Counted from the first letter of the stretch, positions 1 through 7,689 are shown. The stretch is 14,324 nucleotides of DNA from an uncultured Planctomycetaceae bacterium (GCA_937904535.1 CALELC010000122.1:1-14324); one strand, 5' to 3'. Numbers and translations are program-made. Notes: a model not told the origin generated them from the letters alone.

Positions 1-710
1 GCCAGTTCGGCGACCACGTGCGGCTGTGCGATCAGGAACCCAAAGCGGATCCCGGCAAGTGCGTAGGACTTGCTCAACGTCCGCGTCACCAGCACCCGCT
101 CGTTGCGCTGGACCAACTCCAGGCAGTTGCAGTCAGCGAAGTCGACGTAGGCCTCATCGACCACCAGCGGACAATCAAGATTCTGCACCAGGGTCTCGAC
201 TTCCTCGGGCCGGATCAGCGTTCCACTGGGGCTGTTGGGGTTGGGCAGCAGCACTAACCGCAGCGATGGATCGCTCAACCCGAACTCCTCGGGCAGAGTC
301 CAGTCAGGGTTAAAGGCGATCTGCTCCCACTCGGCACCTTGGATATCAGCCAGCGTGCGATAGAGGATGTAGCTCGGATGCGGCAACCGCAGGCGTTGGC
401 CTTCACCGACGAACCCGCGGACGAGCAGCGTCAAAATCTCATCGCTGCCGTTGCCAGCCAAGATCCACTCCGGCCCTGGTAGGCCGAGCGTTTGCGCGGC
501 CGCAATGCGGAACGCTTCCGCGGTCGGGCTGGGATAACGATTGAGCGGCCCCTTAGCCGCTGCGATGATCGCCTCGACCACCGCGGGTGGCGGGCTAAAG
601 GGGTTTTCGTTGGTGTTGAGCTTGATCAACTCACCGCCGCGCGGCTGTTCACCCGGCGTGTAAGGCTTCATCCGCGATAGCGCGGGGCGAAACAGGGTAG
701 GGGAACTCAC
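1..710 (-). CDS. hisC: Histidinol-phosphate aminotransferase, N-terminal part (cut by window edge)
   Basis: PLP-dependent cytosolic enzyme that interconverts imidazole-acetol phosphate plus glutamate and L-histidinol phosphate plus 2-oxoglutarate. I translated the minus strand: 236 codons are present, about two thirds of a family length near 360, and the C-terminal part lies beyond the left edge. Visible are KLNTNENPF (about 30-38, substrate/PLP loop), AGNGSDEIL (85-93), LLPNPNSPSG (154-163), VVDEAYVDF (183-191) with the PLP-contacting Asp185 and Tyr188, and TLSKSYALAGIRFG (211-224) with the Schiff-base Lys214 and Arg222. The start is GTG at 710, giving SSPTLFRPALSRMKPYTPGEQP after the initiator; the FRP..MKPYTPGEQP lead-in is typical of the family. 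An ATG at 671 is possible but would remove part of that lead-in. No Shine-Dalgarno motif precedes either. It follows hisD on the same strand after 108 bp, so co-transcription is plausible. Product assignment is secure; the start is less so. Confidence 0.95.
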   Translation of the reverse strand, partial: MSSPTLFRPALSRMKPYTPGEQPRGGELIKLNTNENPFSPPPAVVEAIIAAAKGPLNRYPSPTAEAFRIAAAQTLGLPGPEWILAGNGSDEILTLLVRGFVGEGQRLRLPHPSYILYRTLADIQGAEWEQIAFNPDWTLPEEFGLSDPSLRLVLLPNPNSPSGTLIRPEEVETLVQNLDCPLVVDEAYVDFADCNCLELVQRNERVLVTRTLSKSYALAGIRFGFLIAQPHVVAEL

Positions 711-760
711 GAGCGATCAGTTGGCCAAAGGGAGAAAGGAGGAAAGTCACGGAATACAGC

Positions 761-777
761 GCGCAGTCTCCCTGCGC
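761..777 (-). other. Perfect stem-loop in the hisD-hisC spacer
   Basis: A 6 bp perfect stem (GCGCAG / CTGCGC) with a 5-base loop lies between hisD and hisC. A second inverted repeat (GGCAGC at 784-789, GCTGCC at 809-814) sits immediately after the hisD stop. Neither is followed by a T-tract in the minus-strand direction, so they are not convincing intrinsic terminators. They could be intercistronic RNA structures that tune hisC expression or mRNA stability, or they could be chance in GC-rich DNA. The rest of the 108 bp spacer shows no gene. Confidence 0.3.
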
Positions 778-818
778 ATCACAGGCAGCCCACGCAGAAC
801 AACAACCCGCTGCCAGGC

Positions 819-2186
819 TTAAGATCGCCGAATGGAAACACTTCGCGCGTGTGCGGTCAAGCCTTCCTGCACGGCGAGTCGCTGGACATCGTCAGCAATC
901 GCATCCAGCGCCGCCTGATCAAACTCCGTGACACTGCCGCTGCGCAAGAAGCTGTTGCTCGACAGGCCGGCTGCCCAGGTGCAGGTTCCGCCAGTGGGCA
1001 GCACGTGGCTCGGCCCAGCGGCATAATCCCCCAGCGCAACCGGGGTTTGATGTCCGAGGAACGCGGCGCCACTGTTGCGGATACGTGACATCAACTCCCG
1101 CGGTTGTTCGGTCTGAATATGCAGGTGCTCCGGAGCGAACTGGTCGGTAAGCTCACAGGCCTGGTCGGCATCGCGAACGCGGATTAGGGCTCCAAACGAT
1201 CGCAAACTGTCGACTGTTAACTCGTTGCGTTCCAGAGTCGTCACCTGCTGAGCGAGCTGCCGCTGGACCTCTTCCAGCAATTCCGCCTGCCAACTGATTA
1301 AGATCGCTGAGCCAGGGGAATGTTCGGCCTGAGCGAGCAAATCGGCCGCGATGTAACTCGCATTGGCGGTTTCGTCGGCGATCACGACGACTTCGCTCGG
1401 CCCAGCGAACGAGTCGATGTCGACGGTTCCAAACACGTGCTTCTTCGCCAGTGCCACAAACAGATTTCCCGGACCGACGATCTTGTCGACTGCGGGAACA
1501 GCGTCACAGCCATAGGCCAGCGCCGCGACCGCTTGCGCCCCCCCCATGCGATAGACTTCGCTGACGCCGAGTTCATGACAGGTTGCCAGCATCACCGCGT
1601 TGTAGGCACCAAACGGCGTCGGCGGAGCGACCACGGCAATCTCTTGCACGCCGGCAACCTTCGCCGGAACCACGGTCATCAGCACGGTCGACGGGTAAGC
1701 CGCAGCACCACCAGGGACACACACACCGACTCGGCGCAGCGGAACATACCGCTGAGTCAGCGACACTCCGGGCCGCGGCTGGATGGTCACATCGCGGTGC
1801 AGGATCGCTTCTTGGAAGGTCGTGATGTTGTCGCGAATCCGCCGAATCGCCTGCAGCAATTCCGGATCAACCGCTGCGTGCGCCGCCGCCAGTTCCTCGG
1901 CGGGGACTCGTAACTGACCGGCGCTCAACTCCGTTCCGTCCAGCGCCGCGCCATACCGCAGTACCGCCTCGGTGCCTGACTTCCGCACGTCGCCGCAGAT
2001 TTTCTCGACCACTTCGACCGGAGTCAGCGGCGCTCCGAATACTTTGATGGTCAGTTCGCGACCGCGTGGCGAGACGACGTCGCCGCGAGGACTGAGCTTT
2101 TCCCGCAGCGTCGCGAGCACATCGGCGGCCCCTTCACGAGCATCAACGTAGGGGATCAAAACGGCCGGATCAGAGGTGGAGATCAT
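819..2186 (-). CDS. hisD: Histidinol dehydrogenase
   Basis: Zinc-dependent cytosolic enzyme that performs the last two steps of histidine synthesis, oxidising L-histidinol through the aldehyde to L-histidine with two NAD+. The product is 455 residues, slightly over the usual 430-440; the extra length is at the N terminus. Full-length features are visible: GVCVPGGAAAYPST (154-167), VDKIVGPGN (233-241), DSFAGPSEV (258-266), QAEHSPGS with zinc ligands Gln286 and His289, FAPEHLHI with the catalytic pair Glu353-His354, GDYAAGPSHVLPTGG with zinc ligand Asp387, and a C-terminal ligand His446. All match the E. coli set (Gln259, His262, Glu326/His327, Asp360, His419). ATG at 2186 is the natural start, with no clear Shine-Dalgarno motif. 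It is first in a minus-strand his pair, with hisC 108 bp downstream, and is divergent from the threonine aldolase gene across 167 bp that must hold both promoters. Confidence 0.97.
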   Translation of the reverse strand: MISTSDPAVLIPYVDAREGAADVLATLREKLSPRGDVVSPRGRELTIKVFGAPLTPVEVVEKICGDVRKSGTEAVLRYGAALDGTELSAGQLRVPAEELAAAHAAVDPELLQAIRRIRDNITTFQEAILHRDVTIQPRPGVSLTQRYVPLRRVGVCVPGGAAAYPSTVLMTVVPAKVAGVQEIAVVAPPTPFGAYNAVMLATCHELGVSEVYRMGGAQAVAALAYGCDAVPAVDKIVGPGNLFVALAKKHVFGTVDIDSFAGPSEVVVIADETANASYIAADLLAQAEHSPGSAILISWQAELLEEVQRQLAQQVTTLERNELTVDSLRSFGALIRVRDADQACELTDQFAPEHLHIQTEQPRELMSRIRNSGAAFLGHQTPVALGDYAAGPSHVLPTGGTCTWAAGLSSNSFLRSGSVTEFDQAALDAIADDVQRLAVQEGLTAHARSVSIRRS

Positions 2187-2353
2187 TTGCGACTGTCAAA
2201 GGATCGGTTAAATAAAGGAGTCCCCGGGGTCCGATCGGCGCTGTCGGCTGGCGTCAGAGCTGGTCGGGCACGGGCAACCGACGCATTTTAAGCCGACCGT
2301 CCGGTTTTGGTTACCCGCCAGGCCGTTTTGTCCAGACCGCTCCATTGAACCTC
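2187..2353. promoter_or_regulatory. Divergent intergenic region between hisD and the threonine aldolase gene
   Basis: This 167 bp spacer separates the minus-strand his genes from the plus-strand aldolase/glycosyltransferase pair, so promoters for both directions are expected here. I see no convincing sigma-70 -35/-10 pair. Small symmetric elements are present, a CCCCGGGG palindrome near 2222-2231 and ACCGTCCGGT at 2296-2305, but neither is a known operator. No ribosome binding site is evident ahead of the ATG at 2354, and no histidine leader peptide (a run of His codons) is visible upstream of hisD. Confidence 0.4.
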
Positions 2354-3412
2354 ATGATCGACCTACGCAGCGACACCGTCACACGACCGACCCCTGCGAT
2401 GCGTCGCTTCATCGCCGCAGCGGAGGTCAACGATGCGCTGATCGACGTCGATCCGACCGTCGATCGGCTCGAAAAGCTGACGGCGGAACTGCTCGGCAAG
2501 GAAGCTGCGATCTTCATGCCCAGCGGTTCGATGACCAACCAGATCGCGATTCGGCTGCACTGCGACCGCGGCAGCGAGTTTCTCTGTGACGCGAACTCAC
2601 ACGTCTATAACTTCGAGCAAGCGGCCTTCGCCCAACTCTCGGGTTTGGTGGCCCGCACGGTCGAAAGCGACTTCGGGGTGCTGCGAGTCGAGCAGCTGCG
2701 GCCGCTGGTACGTGCCGACAATTTGCACTTTGTCCGCACGCGGCTGGTTTGTCTAGAGAACACCCACAATCGCTTCGGCGGCCGCATTTTCCCCCAACAG
2801 CACATCATCGAGATCTGCGACTGGGCACGGCAGCAGGGACTGACAACTCACGTCGACGGCGCACGCTTGTGGAACGCAGCGGTTGCCAGCGGGGTGAGTG
2901 AGGCGGAACTGGCCGCGCCGTTCGATTCGGTCAGCGTGTGCTTCAGCAAAGGACTGGGGGCGCCGGTCGGGTCGGCACTGGCCGGATCCGCGGAGTTCAT
3001 CCGCGAGGCGCACCGGGCGCGAAAGTTGTTCGGTGGGGCGATGCGACAGGCCGGGATCATCGCTGCTGGAGCACTCTACGCGCTGCAGCATCATCGTTCG
3101 CGGCTGGCAGAGGATCACGAACATGCCCAGCGGCTCGGCGCAGCGATCGCACAATGCGAGTCGCTGTCGATCATGGGCGGCTCGATTCAGACCAACATCG
3201 TCGCGGTCAACATCGACCCGGGCTGGGGCACGGCGGCGGAGTTTGTCGCGGCATTGAAAGACAACGGTCTCAGTTGCTTTGCGATCGGCCTGCAATCGAT
3301 CCGGCTGGTCACCCACCTAGACGTTTCGCCCGAGCAGATCGAGCAAGCGTGCGAGATTCTGCGTCGGGTGGCAGATCGGTCGCCACGAGGCTCACGGGTC
3401 GCGGTGTCTTGA
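2354..3412 (+). CDS. Low-specificity threonine aldolase (beta-eliminating lyase family)
   Basis: PLP enzyme of fold type I, expected to cleave L-threonine/L-allo-threonine to glycine and acetaldehyde in the cytoplasm. The 352-residue product has the LtaE landmarks: MIDLRSDTVTRPT at the N terminus, PSGSMTNQIAI (56-66), NSHVYNFEQA with PLP-stacking His83 and Phe87, LHFVRTR with His125, LENTHN (134-139), HVDGARLWN with Asp168 and Arg171, CFSKGLGAPVGS with Schiff-base Lys199, RKLFGGAMRQ with Lys224, and RLVTHLDV near the C terminus with Arg317. The start is ATG 2354, which gives the canonical MIDLRSD; a TTG nine bases upstream is less likely. Odd point: the usual VGDDVYGEDPT loop reads VNDALIDVDPT, losing the Gly and the Tyr at position 30, so substrate preference may differ. 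The stop overlaps the start of the next gene. The fold and lyase family are sure; the exact substrate is inferred. Confidence 0.9.
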   Translation: MIDLRSDTVTRPTPAMRRFIAAAEVNDALIDVDPTVDRLEKLTAELLGKEAAIFMPSGSMTNQIAIRLHCDRGSEFLCDANSHVYNFEQAAFAQLSGLVARTVESDFGVLRVEQLRPLVRADNLHFVRTRLVCLENTHNRFGGRIFPQQHIIEICDWARQQGLTTHVDGARLWNAAVASGVSEAELAAPFDSVSVCFSKGLGAPVGSALAGSAEFIREAHRARKLFGGAMRQAGIIAAGALYALQHHRSRLAEDHEHAQRLGAAIAQCESLSIMGGSIQTNIVAVNIDPGWGTAAEFVAALKDNGLSCFAIGLQSIRLVTHLDVSPEQIEQACEILRRVADRSPRGSRVAVS

Positions 3413-4980
3413 ACTCGGTTGCCCAACCGCCACTGGTTACCCAGGACGCCCCGCCACTCGAGCACGTCTCCTTGTGGTTATTGGCGTGCGCCGCGACGGT
3501 CGTCGCGTTCATCACCCGCTGGCCGTACTTGGCGGAGAGCTTGTGGGTCGACGAGCTCCATTCGGCGTGGAGCGTCTGGGGCGGTTTCCGTGAAGTCGCT
3601 CCCCGAGCAGCCTGGGGCAACCAGACGCCGGTGTATTACTGGGGACTGTGGTTGTGGCACCAGTTCGCAGGCGACAGCGCGCTGGCACTGCGAACCAGCA
3701 GCGTGATCTTGTCGTCGCTAGCCTGCGGTACGATCGCCGCCGGGGTTGCCCGGTACAGCCAGAGTTTGGTCGGTGGATTGGCAGCAGGCGTAATCTTCGC
3801 CTGCGAGCCAAATGCAATTTTCTTCGGCACGGAGCTGCGGGTGTTTCCGGCAGTGATGTTGCTGGGCACGCTTGCGTGCTGGAGTTGGCTGGAACAGCGT
3901 CGCAGCGGCGGTGTCCGTGCGGCGCTCGCTCTTCACGCGGCGATCGTTCTGACGGCGCTGATTCAACCGACATCACTGGGAGTGCTTGGGTGGCTGGGCC
4001 TCAGTGGCTTCAGTGCCGCACGGATCCTCACCTGGCTCCAGCGACTCCGCCTCAGCTTCCGCCTGAGTCATGCGGTACTGGTCGGACTGCTGGCCATGGG
4101 AACCCTGGCGATGATGTGGTGGCTGGCTGGCCGAGTGTTGCTGACGGCTTGGCAACACCGCGATCAATGGGCCGTGTTCGCCTCCGCCGATTCGCCGTGG
4201 CAACTGTGGACCATTTGGCGTTGGACACCGCTGCTGTTGATTCCTGCAGGGGTCGCGAGCGGGCTGGCATTGGTCGATCGGTTTTGCGGCCAACCGTCGC
4301 AAGCAACCGGCTTCATTTGGCTACGTCCCGCTCTCATCGCACTCGTAGCGACGCTGTTCTTTTGGCTGCTTTCGGCATGTGGAATGGTGGCCGTATTCCA
4401 TCGCCGCTACTTGATTGCGGCCCTGCCGGTTTTGATTTGGGCCGGTGCTGCGGCGATTGGCGAAGCGAGCAACCGCGTGCAGCGGTTGAGCGCCGGGGAG
4501 GGATATTGGAGGCTGCTACGTTGGACGCCTGGATTGCTCGTGCTGGTGCTTGCCGCACTCTCGATCCAGTCCCGTCTGAAGGACGCCCAGCAGCGTCCGC
4601 GATTGCGAGGCGAAAACTGGCGCAGTGCAGCCGCCTATGTCGCTGCACATCGCGTCGGCAACGAACCGGTATGGCTCGATCCGGGTCTGATCGAAGCACC
4701 GCGATTGCTGACCAGTCGTGATCCCGAGGCCTTGAATTATTTGGCTTACCCCCTAAGTGGCCCTTACAATTTGCTGCCGGTCACGGTCGTGAATGTGCAT
4801 CAGCCGGAAACCAGCCTCCACCCGGCGACAAGTTCTCACTGGGCGGTGCTGCGGTGCTCGCGTCGCACGGCTCAGAGATGGGCGGAGCAAATGGTTGCAG
4901 CCACCTCCGATTCGTTTGCCGTGAGAAGCTACGGCGGAGTGCAGGTCGTGCATTTCACCGCCGGTCCATCCACGCCGTAG
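3409..4980 (+). CDS. GT-C superfamily integral membrane glycosyltransferase (PMT/ArnT-like)
   Basis: Polytopic inner-membrane protein of 523 residues with about ten hydrophobic segments, starting near residues 21-38. After the first helix comes WVDELHSAW with the acidic pair Asp48-Glu49 in the position of the GT-C catalytic loop motif. It is followed by NQTPVYYWGLWLWHQFAGDS (71-90), resembling the P.hYY.ll.lw..hfG.se segment of PMT, RgtA and ArnT-like enzymes, and by FFGTELRVFP (138-147) matching the family ...E.R.YaL segment. FHRRYLIAALPVLIWAGA is the late conserved helix, and a soluble tail of about 120 residues ends the protein. Such enzymes use polyprenyl-phosphate sugars to modify lipids or proteins on the outer face; donor and acceptor cannot be told here. 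The frame is open far upstream inside the aldolase gene, but the real start is probably TTG 3409, which overlaps the preceding TGA (TTGA) and suggests translational coupling. Confidence 0.8.
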   Translation: MNSVAQPPLVTQDAPPLEHVSLWLLACAATVVAFITRWPYLAESLWVDELHSAWSVWGGFREVAPRAAWGNQTPVYYWGLWLWHQFAGDSALALRTSSVILSSLACGTIAAGVARYSQSLVGGLAAGVIFACEPNAIFFGTELRVFPAVMLLGTLACWSWLEQRRSGGVRAALALHAAIVLTALIQPTSLGVLGWLGLSGFSAARILTWLQRLRLSFRLSHAVLVGLLAMGTLAMMWWLAGRVLLTAWQHRDQWAVFASADSPWQLWTIWRWTPLLLIPAGVASGLALVDRFCGQPSQATGFIWLRPALIALVATLFFWLLSACGMVAVFHRRYLIAALPVLIWAGAAAIGEASNRVQRLSAGEGYWRLLRWTPGLLVLVLAALSIQSRLKDAQQRPRLRGENWRSAAAYVAAHRVGNEPVWLDPGLIEAPRLLTSRDPEALNYLAYPLSGPYNLLPVTVVNVHQPETSLHPATSSHWAVLRCSRRTAQRWAEQMVAATSDSFAVRSYGGVQVVHFTAGPSTP

Positions 4981-5024
4981 CAAACGTGACGGTTGATTCG
5001 CCGTGACCACCCCGGTTAAGTCCT

Positions 5025-5074
5025 GCCGTGTGATCGCCGGCCTGATTGATTTGCGTCCGGGCCGCCAACACGGC
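5025..5074 (+). other. Interrupted hairpin upstream of the cytochrome gene
   Basis: Outer arms GCCGTGT (5025-5031) and ACACGGC (5068-5074) pair perfectly over 7 bp, and inner arms CGGCC (5038-5042) and GGCCG (5060-5064) add 5 bp, separated by a small internal loop. It lies in the 119 bp gap after the glycosyltransferase stop, with its right arm 25 bases before the cytochrome ATG. It may end the upstream transcript or structure the cytochrome leader. There is no T-tract, so a standard intrinsic terminator is not supported. Nothing else is recognised in this gap. Confidence 0.35.
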
Positions 5075-5099
5075 GTTCGCTGAAACACCGACTTCGTCT

Positions 5100-6509
5100 A
5101 TGAATACCCAACTGCTTTTCCGCTCGATCGCATTTCTGGCACTCAACGCAGTCGTTGCTCCACCGCATGGGGTCGCGAGTGACGCTTGTGCGGTTACAGG
5201 CGATGCACAGCGGGGCTACGAGTTGCTTGTCCAACAGCCGTTCTTGCCGCCAGATTTTACGGAAGAAGTCTTCGATAACGTCTGGCAAGTTTGGCCGCAG
5301 CCACTGCGTGACGCCGCCCAAAACGCATCGCCCCAGCAGCGCCGTGCGATGGCCTTTCGACGTTACGGATTGACCCCACGACAGGCAACGCCGCTGGCGG
5401 ATCTACCGGGTGACCCGTTGCAGTACGTGGTCACCCAAGCGGCCAACGGCGAGCGGCAGTGGACGATGAACTGCTTCACCTGTCACGGTGGCGAAGTCTA
5501 CGGGAAGCCTTTTCCGGGAGCGCCCAATCATCGCTTTGCATTGCAGACAATGACCGAAGAGCTGCGAGCGACGAAGCTCCGGCTTGCGCAGCCGCTGTCA
5601 CGCATGGATGTCGGTTCACTGGTGATTCCCTTGGGCACCACGCACGGAACCACCAACGCCGTGATCTTTGGAGTTGGATTGCTCAGCCGTCGCGACGCTG
5701 ACTTGAATGTCGTATCTGGCGTTACGCCGGACCTGGTGCATCACGATATGGATGCGCCGCCTTGGTGGCACTTTCACAAGCGTCCGTACATGTACATCGA
5801 CGGGTTCGCCGAACGCGGCCATCGCGGCCTGATGCAGTTCACGCTCGTGCCTGAGAACGGCCCTGAGTTCTATCGCGAGCACGAAGCCGATTTCCGCGAC
5901 ATCTACGCCTATCTGATGTCGCTGCGGCCACCGCGGTACGCAGGCCCGATCGACGCCGAACTGGCCCGTCGCGGTGAGGCGGTGTTTGCATCGTCTTGCG
6001 CCAGCTGCCACGGGACCTATGGCGAAGACAGTGACTATCCCAATGTACGGGTGCCGCTGGATGAACTTGGCACCGACCCGGTGCGGCTAACGGCGCTCTC
6101 GCCACCGGGGCGCCAGCGGTATGCCGACAGTTGGTTCGCGGTCCGCTCGGATGGCCAGCGCCAGCAAACCGAGTTGGATCCTGACGGCTATGTTGCCCCG
6201 CCTCTGGACGGCGTATGGGCCAGCGCACCGTACTTCCACAATGGCAGCGTCCCGACGCTCTGGCACGTCTTGAACCCCGACGAACGACCGACGGTATGGC
6301 GACGGACGGCGGACGAGATGGATGACGAAAAGGTCGGTTTGCAGGTCGAGAGCGTCGCGCGGATTCCGTTGACCGAAACCGACATCGCAGTCCGCCGGCA
6401 ATACTTCGACACGCGCAAGTTCGGCAAATCGAACGTTGGGCACCTCTATCCGGCTGCGCTGACGGCGGATGAAAAGCGGGCGGTGTTGGAGTACCTCAAG
6501 ACGTTATAA
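5100..6509 (+). CDS. Secreted dihaem c-type cytochrome (RoxA/MauG-like C-terminal half)
   Basis: Exported redox protein of 469 residues. Residues 1-26 form a Sec signal peptide (Arg8, hydrophobic stretch 9-20, probable cleavage after GVA or VAS near 26). Two haem attachment sites are visible: CFTCH at 125-129 and CASCH at 300-304. The C-terminal half has GTDPVRL (324-330), PPLDGVWASAPYFHNGSVPT (367-386) and GKSNVGHLY followed by LTADEKRAVLEYLKTL at the end, a pattern I associate with RoxA-like and cytochrome c peroxidase-like dihaem proteins. An electron-transfer or peroxidase/oxygenase role in the periplasm is therefore inferred; the substrate is unknown and I cannot assign axial ligands with certainty. 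The start is ATG 5100, which places the signal peptide at the N terminus; an in-frame TTG 54 bases upstream is unlikely. It appears to be its own transcription unit between two structured spacers. Confidence 0.85.
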   Translation: MNTQLLFRSIAFLALNAVVAPPHGVASDACAVTGDAQRGYELLVQQPFLPPDFTEEVFDNVWQVWPQPLRDAAQNASPQQRRAMAFRRYGLTPRQATPLADLPGDPLQYVVTQAANGERQWTMNCFTCHGGEVYGKPFPGAPNHRFALQTMTEELRATKLRLAQPLSRMDVGSLVIPLGTTHGTTNAVIFGVGLLSRRDADLNVVSGVTPDLVHHDMDAPPWWHFHKRPYMYIDGFAERGHRGLMQFTLVPENGPEFYREHEADFRDIYAYLMSLRPPRYAGPIDAELARRGEAVFASSCASCHGTYGEDSDYPNVRVPLDELGTDPVRLTALSPPGRQRYADSWFAVRSDGQRQQTELDPDGYVAPPLDGVWASAPYFHNGSVPTLWHVLNPDERPTVWRRTADEMDDEKVGLQVESVARIPLTETDIAVRRQYFDTRKFGKSNVGHLYPAALTADEKRAVLEYLKTL

Positions 6510-6558
6510 AACACGGCCGGCCTGGCTTGCCTAGCTACTCCGACCGGCACCGCGTGTT
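6510..6558 (+). terminator. Possible terminator hairpin after the cytochrome gene
   Basis: Immediately after the TAA, arms AACACG (6510-6515) and CGTGTT (6553-6558) pair, with inner arms GCCGG (6516-6520) and CCGGC (6544-6548) and a four-base bulge on the right side. Together they make an 11 bp interrupted stem around a 23-base loop. There is no following run of T, so termination is only a suggestion from its position. The remaining roughly 70 bp before moxR should contain the promoter of the moxR unit, but I see no convincing -35/-10 pair. Confidence 0.35.
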
Positions 6559-6630
6559 ATTCTGGTTGTACCTAGCGGGATACCGAAGTCTGTCGTTGCC
6601 CGATTCAACCGAGTGGAGTCGCTTTCTCTG

Positions 6631-7689
6631 ATGTCTGACACCCTGGATCAGTTGGCCTTGGATGCCGAAGACGCTTCGCGATTGCGCGATGCCAAGGAGC
6701 AAGTCGTCGAACAACTCGGCAAAGTCATCGTCGGGCAGCGCCACGTGATCGACGAGATTCTGGTCTGCCTGTTTTCCCAAGGCCACTGCCTGCTCGAGGG
6801 CGTCCCAGGGCTCGCCAAGACGCTGATGATCAGCACGCTCGCACGGACGCTCGACCTGTCTTTCAGCCGCATTCAGTTCACGCCTGACTTGATGCCCGCC
6901 GACGTCACCGGCACCGAAATCATCGAAGAAGACCGGGCGACCGGCCATCGCGAGATGCGGTTCATGCAAGGTCCGCTGTTCGCGAACGTCGTATTGGCTG
7001 ACGAAATCAACCGCACGCCGCCGAAAACGCAGTCGTCGCTGCTCGAAGCGATGCAGGAACGTCAGGTCACGGTTGGCCGCGTGCGGCATCCGCTGCCCAG
7101 CCCATTCTTCGTGCTGGCAACGCAAAACCCGATTGAACAGGAAGGGACGTATCCGCTGCCCGAGGCGCAGCAAGACCGTTTCATGTTCAAGGTGTTCGTC
7201 AATTATCCCTCGTTTGACGAAGAGTTCGAAGTCGCCAAGCGCACAACGGGCACCGCAGTCGCCGAGTTGGAACCGATTCTCAAAGCCGAGGACATTCTGC
7301 GGCTGCAAAAGATCGTTCGCCAAGTCCCGGTCAGCGATCACGTCGTGCGGTATGCGCTGTCGCTGGTCCGACAGACGCGCGTCGGCAGCGAAGGGGTGCC
7401 GGACTTCGTCGATGAACTCGTCGGCTGGGGGGCCGGCCCACGAGCCGTGCAATTCTTGATCCTTGGTGGCAAGGCGCGGGCGCTGCTGGAAGGGCGGTTC
7501 CACGTGCAGGTCGAGGACATTCAGGCGCTGGCCAAGAGCGTGCTGCGGCACCGCGTCGTGGTCAACTTTGCCGCCGAAAGCGACGGAGTGTCCAGCGATG
7601 ACGTCATCGATCGGATTATTGCCGCGACTCCCACCACCGAAGACGAGCTGACACGAGATGCCCGGTTCCAAAAGATATTTGCGACCTGA
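6631..7689 (+). CDS. moxR: MoxR-family AAA+ ATPase
   Basis: Cytosolic AAA+ chaperone-like ATPase of the MoxR branch, thought to remodel or help mature protein complexes together with VWA-domain partners. The 352-residue protein shows Walker A GVPGLAKT (57-64), Walker B VVLADEIN (120-127) followed by the MoxR signature RTPPKTQSSLLEAMQERQVT, sensor 1 Asn166 in FVLATQNPIEQEGTYPLPEA, a candidate arginine finger Arg183 in QDRF, and sensor 2 Arg271 in GPRA. The C-terminal lid domain fills 220-345. ATG 6631 is preferred over an in-frame GTG at 6613, because it leaves the usual short N-terminal extension before the ...VVEQLGKVIVGQ start of the domain. A weak GGAG lies 12 bases upstream. It heads a packed unit with DUF58 and two VWA membrane proteins; the next ATG lies inside its last 11 codons. 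Confidence 0.95.
   Translation: MSDTLDQLALDAEDASRLRDAKEQVVEQLGKVIVGQRHVIDEILVCLFSQGHCLLEGVPGLAKTLMISTLARTLDLSFSRIQFTPDLMPADVTGTEIIEEDRATGHREMRFMQGPLFANVVLADEINRTPPKTQSSLLEAMQERQVTVGRVRHPLPSPFFVLATQNPIEQEGTYPLPEAQQDRFMFKVFVNYPSFDEEFEVAKRTTGTAVAELEPILKAEDILRLQKIVRQVPVSDHVVRYALSLVRQTRVGSEGVPDFVDELVGWGAGPRAVQFLILGGKARALLEGRFHVQVEDIQALAKSVLRHRVVVNFAAESDGVSSDDVIDRIIAATPTTEDELTRDARFQKIFAT

Noticed and set aside
2194..2199. TTGACA on the minus strand just before hisD, resembling a -35 box
   Set aside because: It ends only seven bases before the hisD ATG, too close to act as the -35 element of the hisD promoter.
2938..3408. Upstream extension of the glycosyltransferase frame inside the aldolase gene
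   Set aside because: This segment is the second frame of the aldolase gene and its translation is low-complexity. A fusion protein is not supported; the TTG at 3409 is a natural start.
3648..4721. 357-codon plus-strand frame inside the glycosyltransferase gene
   Set aside because: It is rich in Arg, Gly and Ser with no helices or motifs, whereas the overlapping frame encodes a clear polytopic GT-C protein.
6558..6563. TATTCT as a -10 box for the moxR unit
   Set aside because: Four of six matches only, no -35 at 16-18 bases upstream, and it overlaps the right arm of the hairpin after the cytochrome gene.
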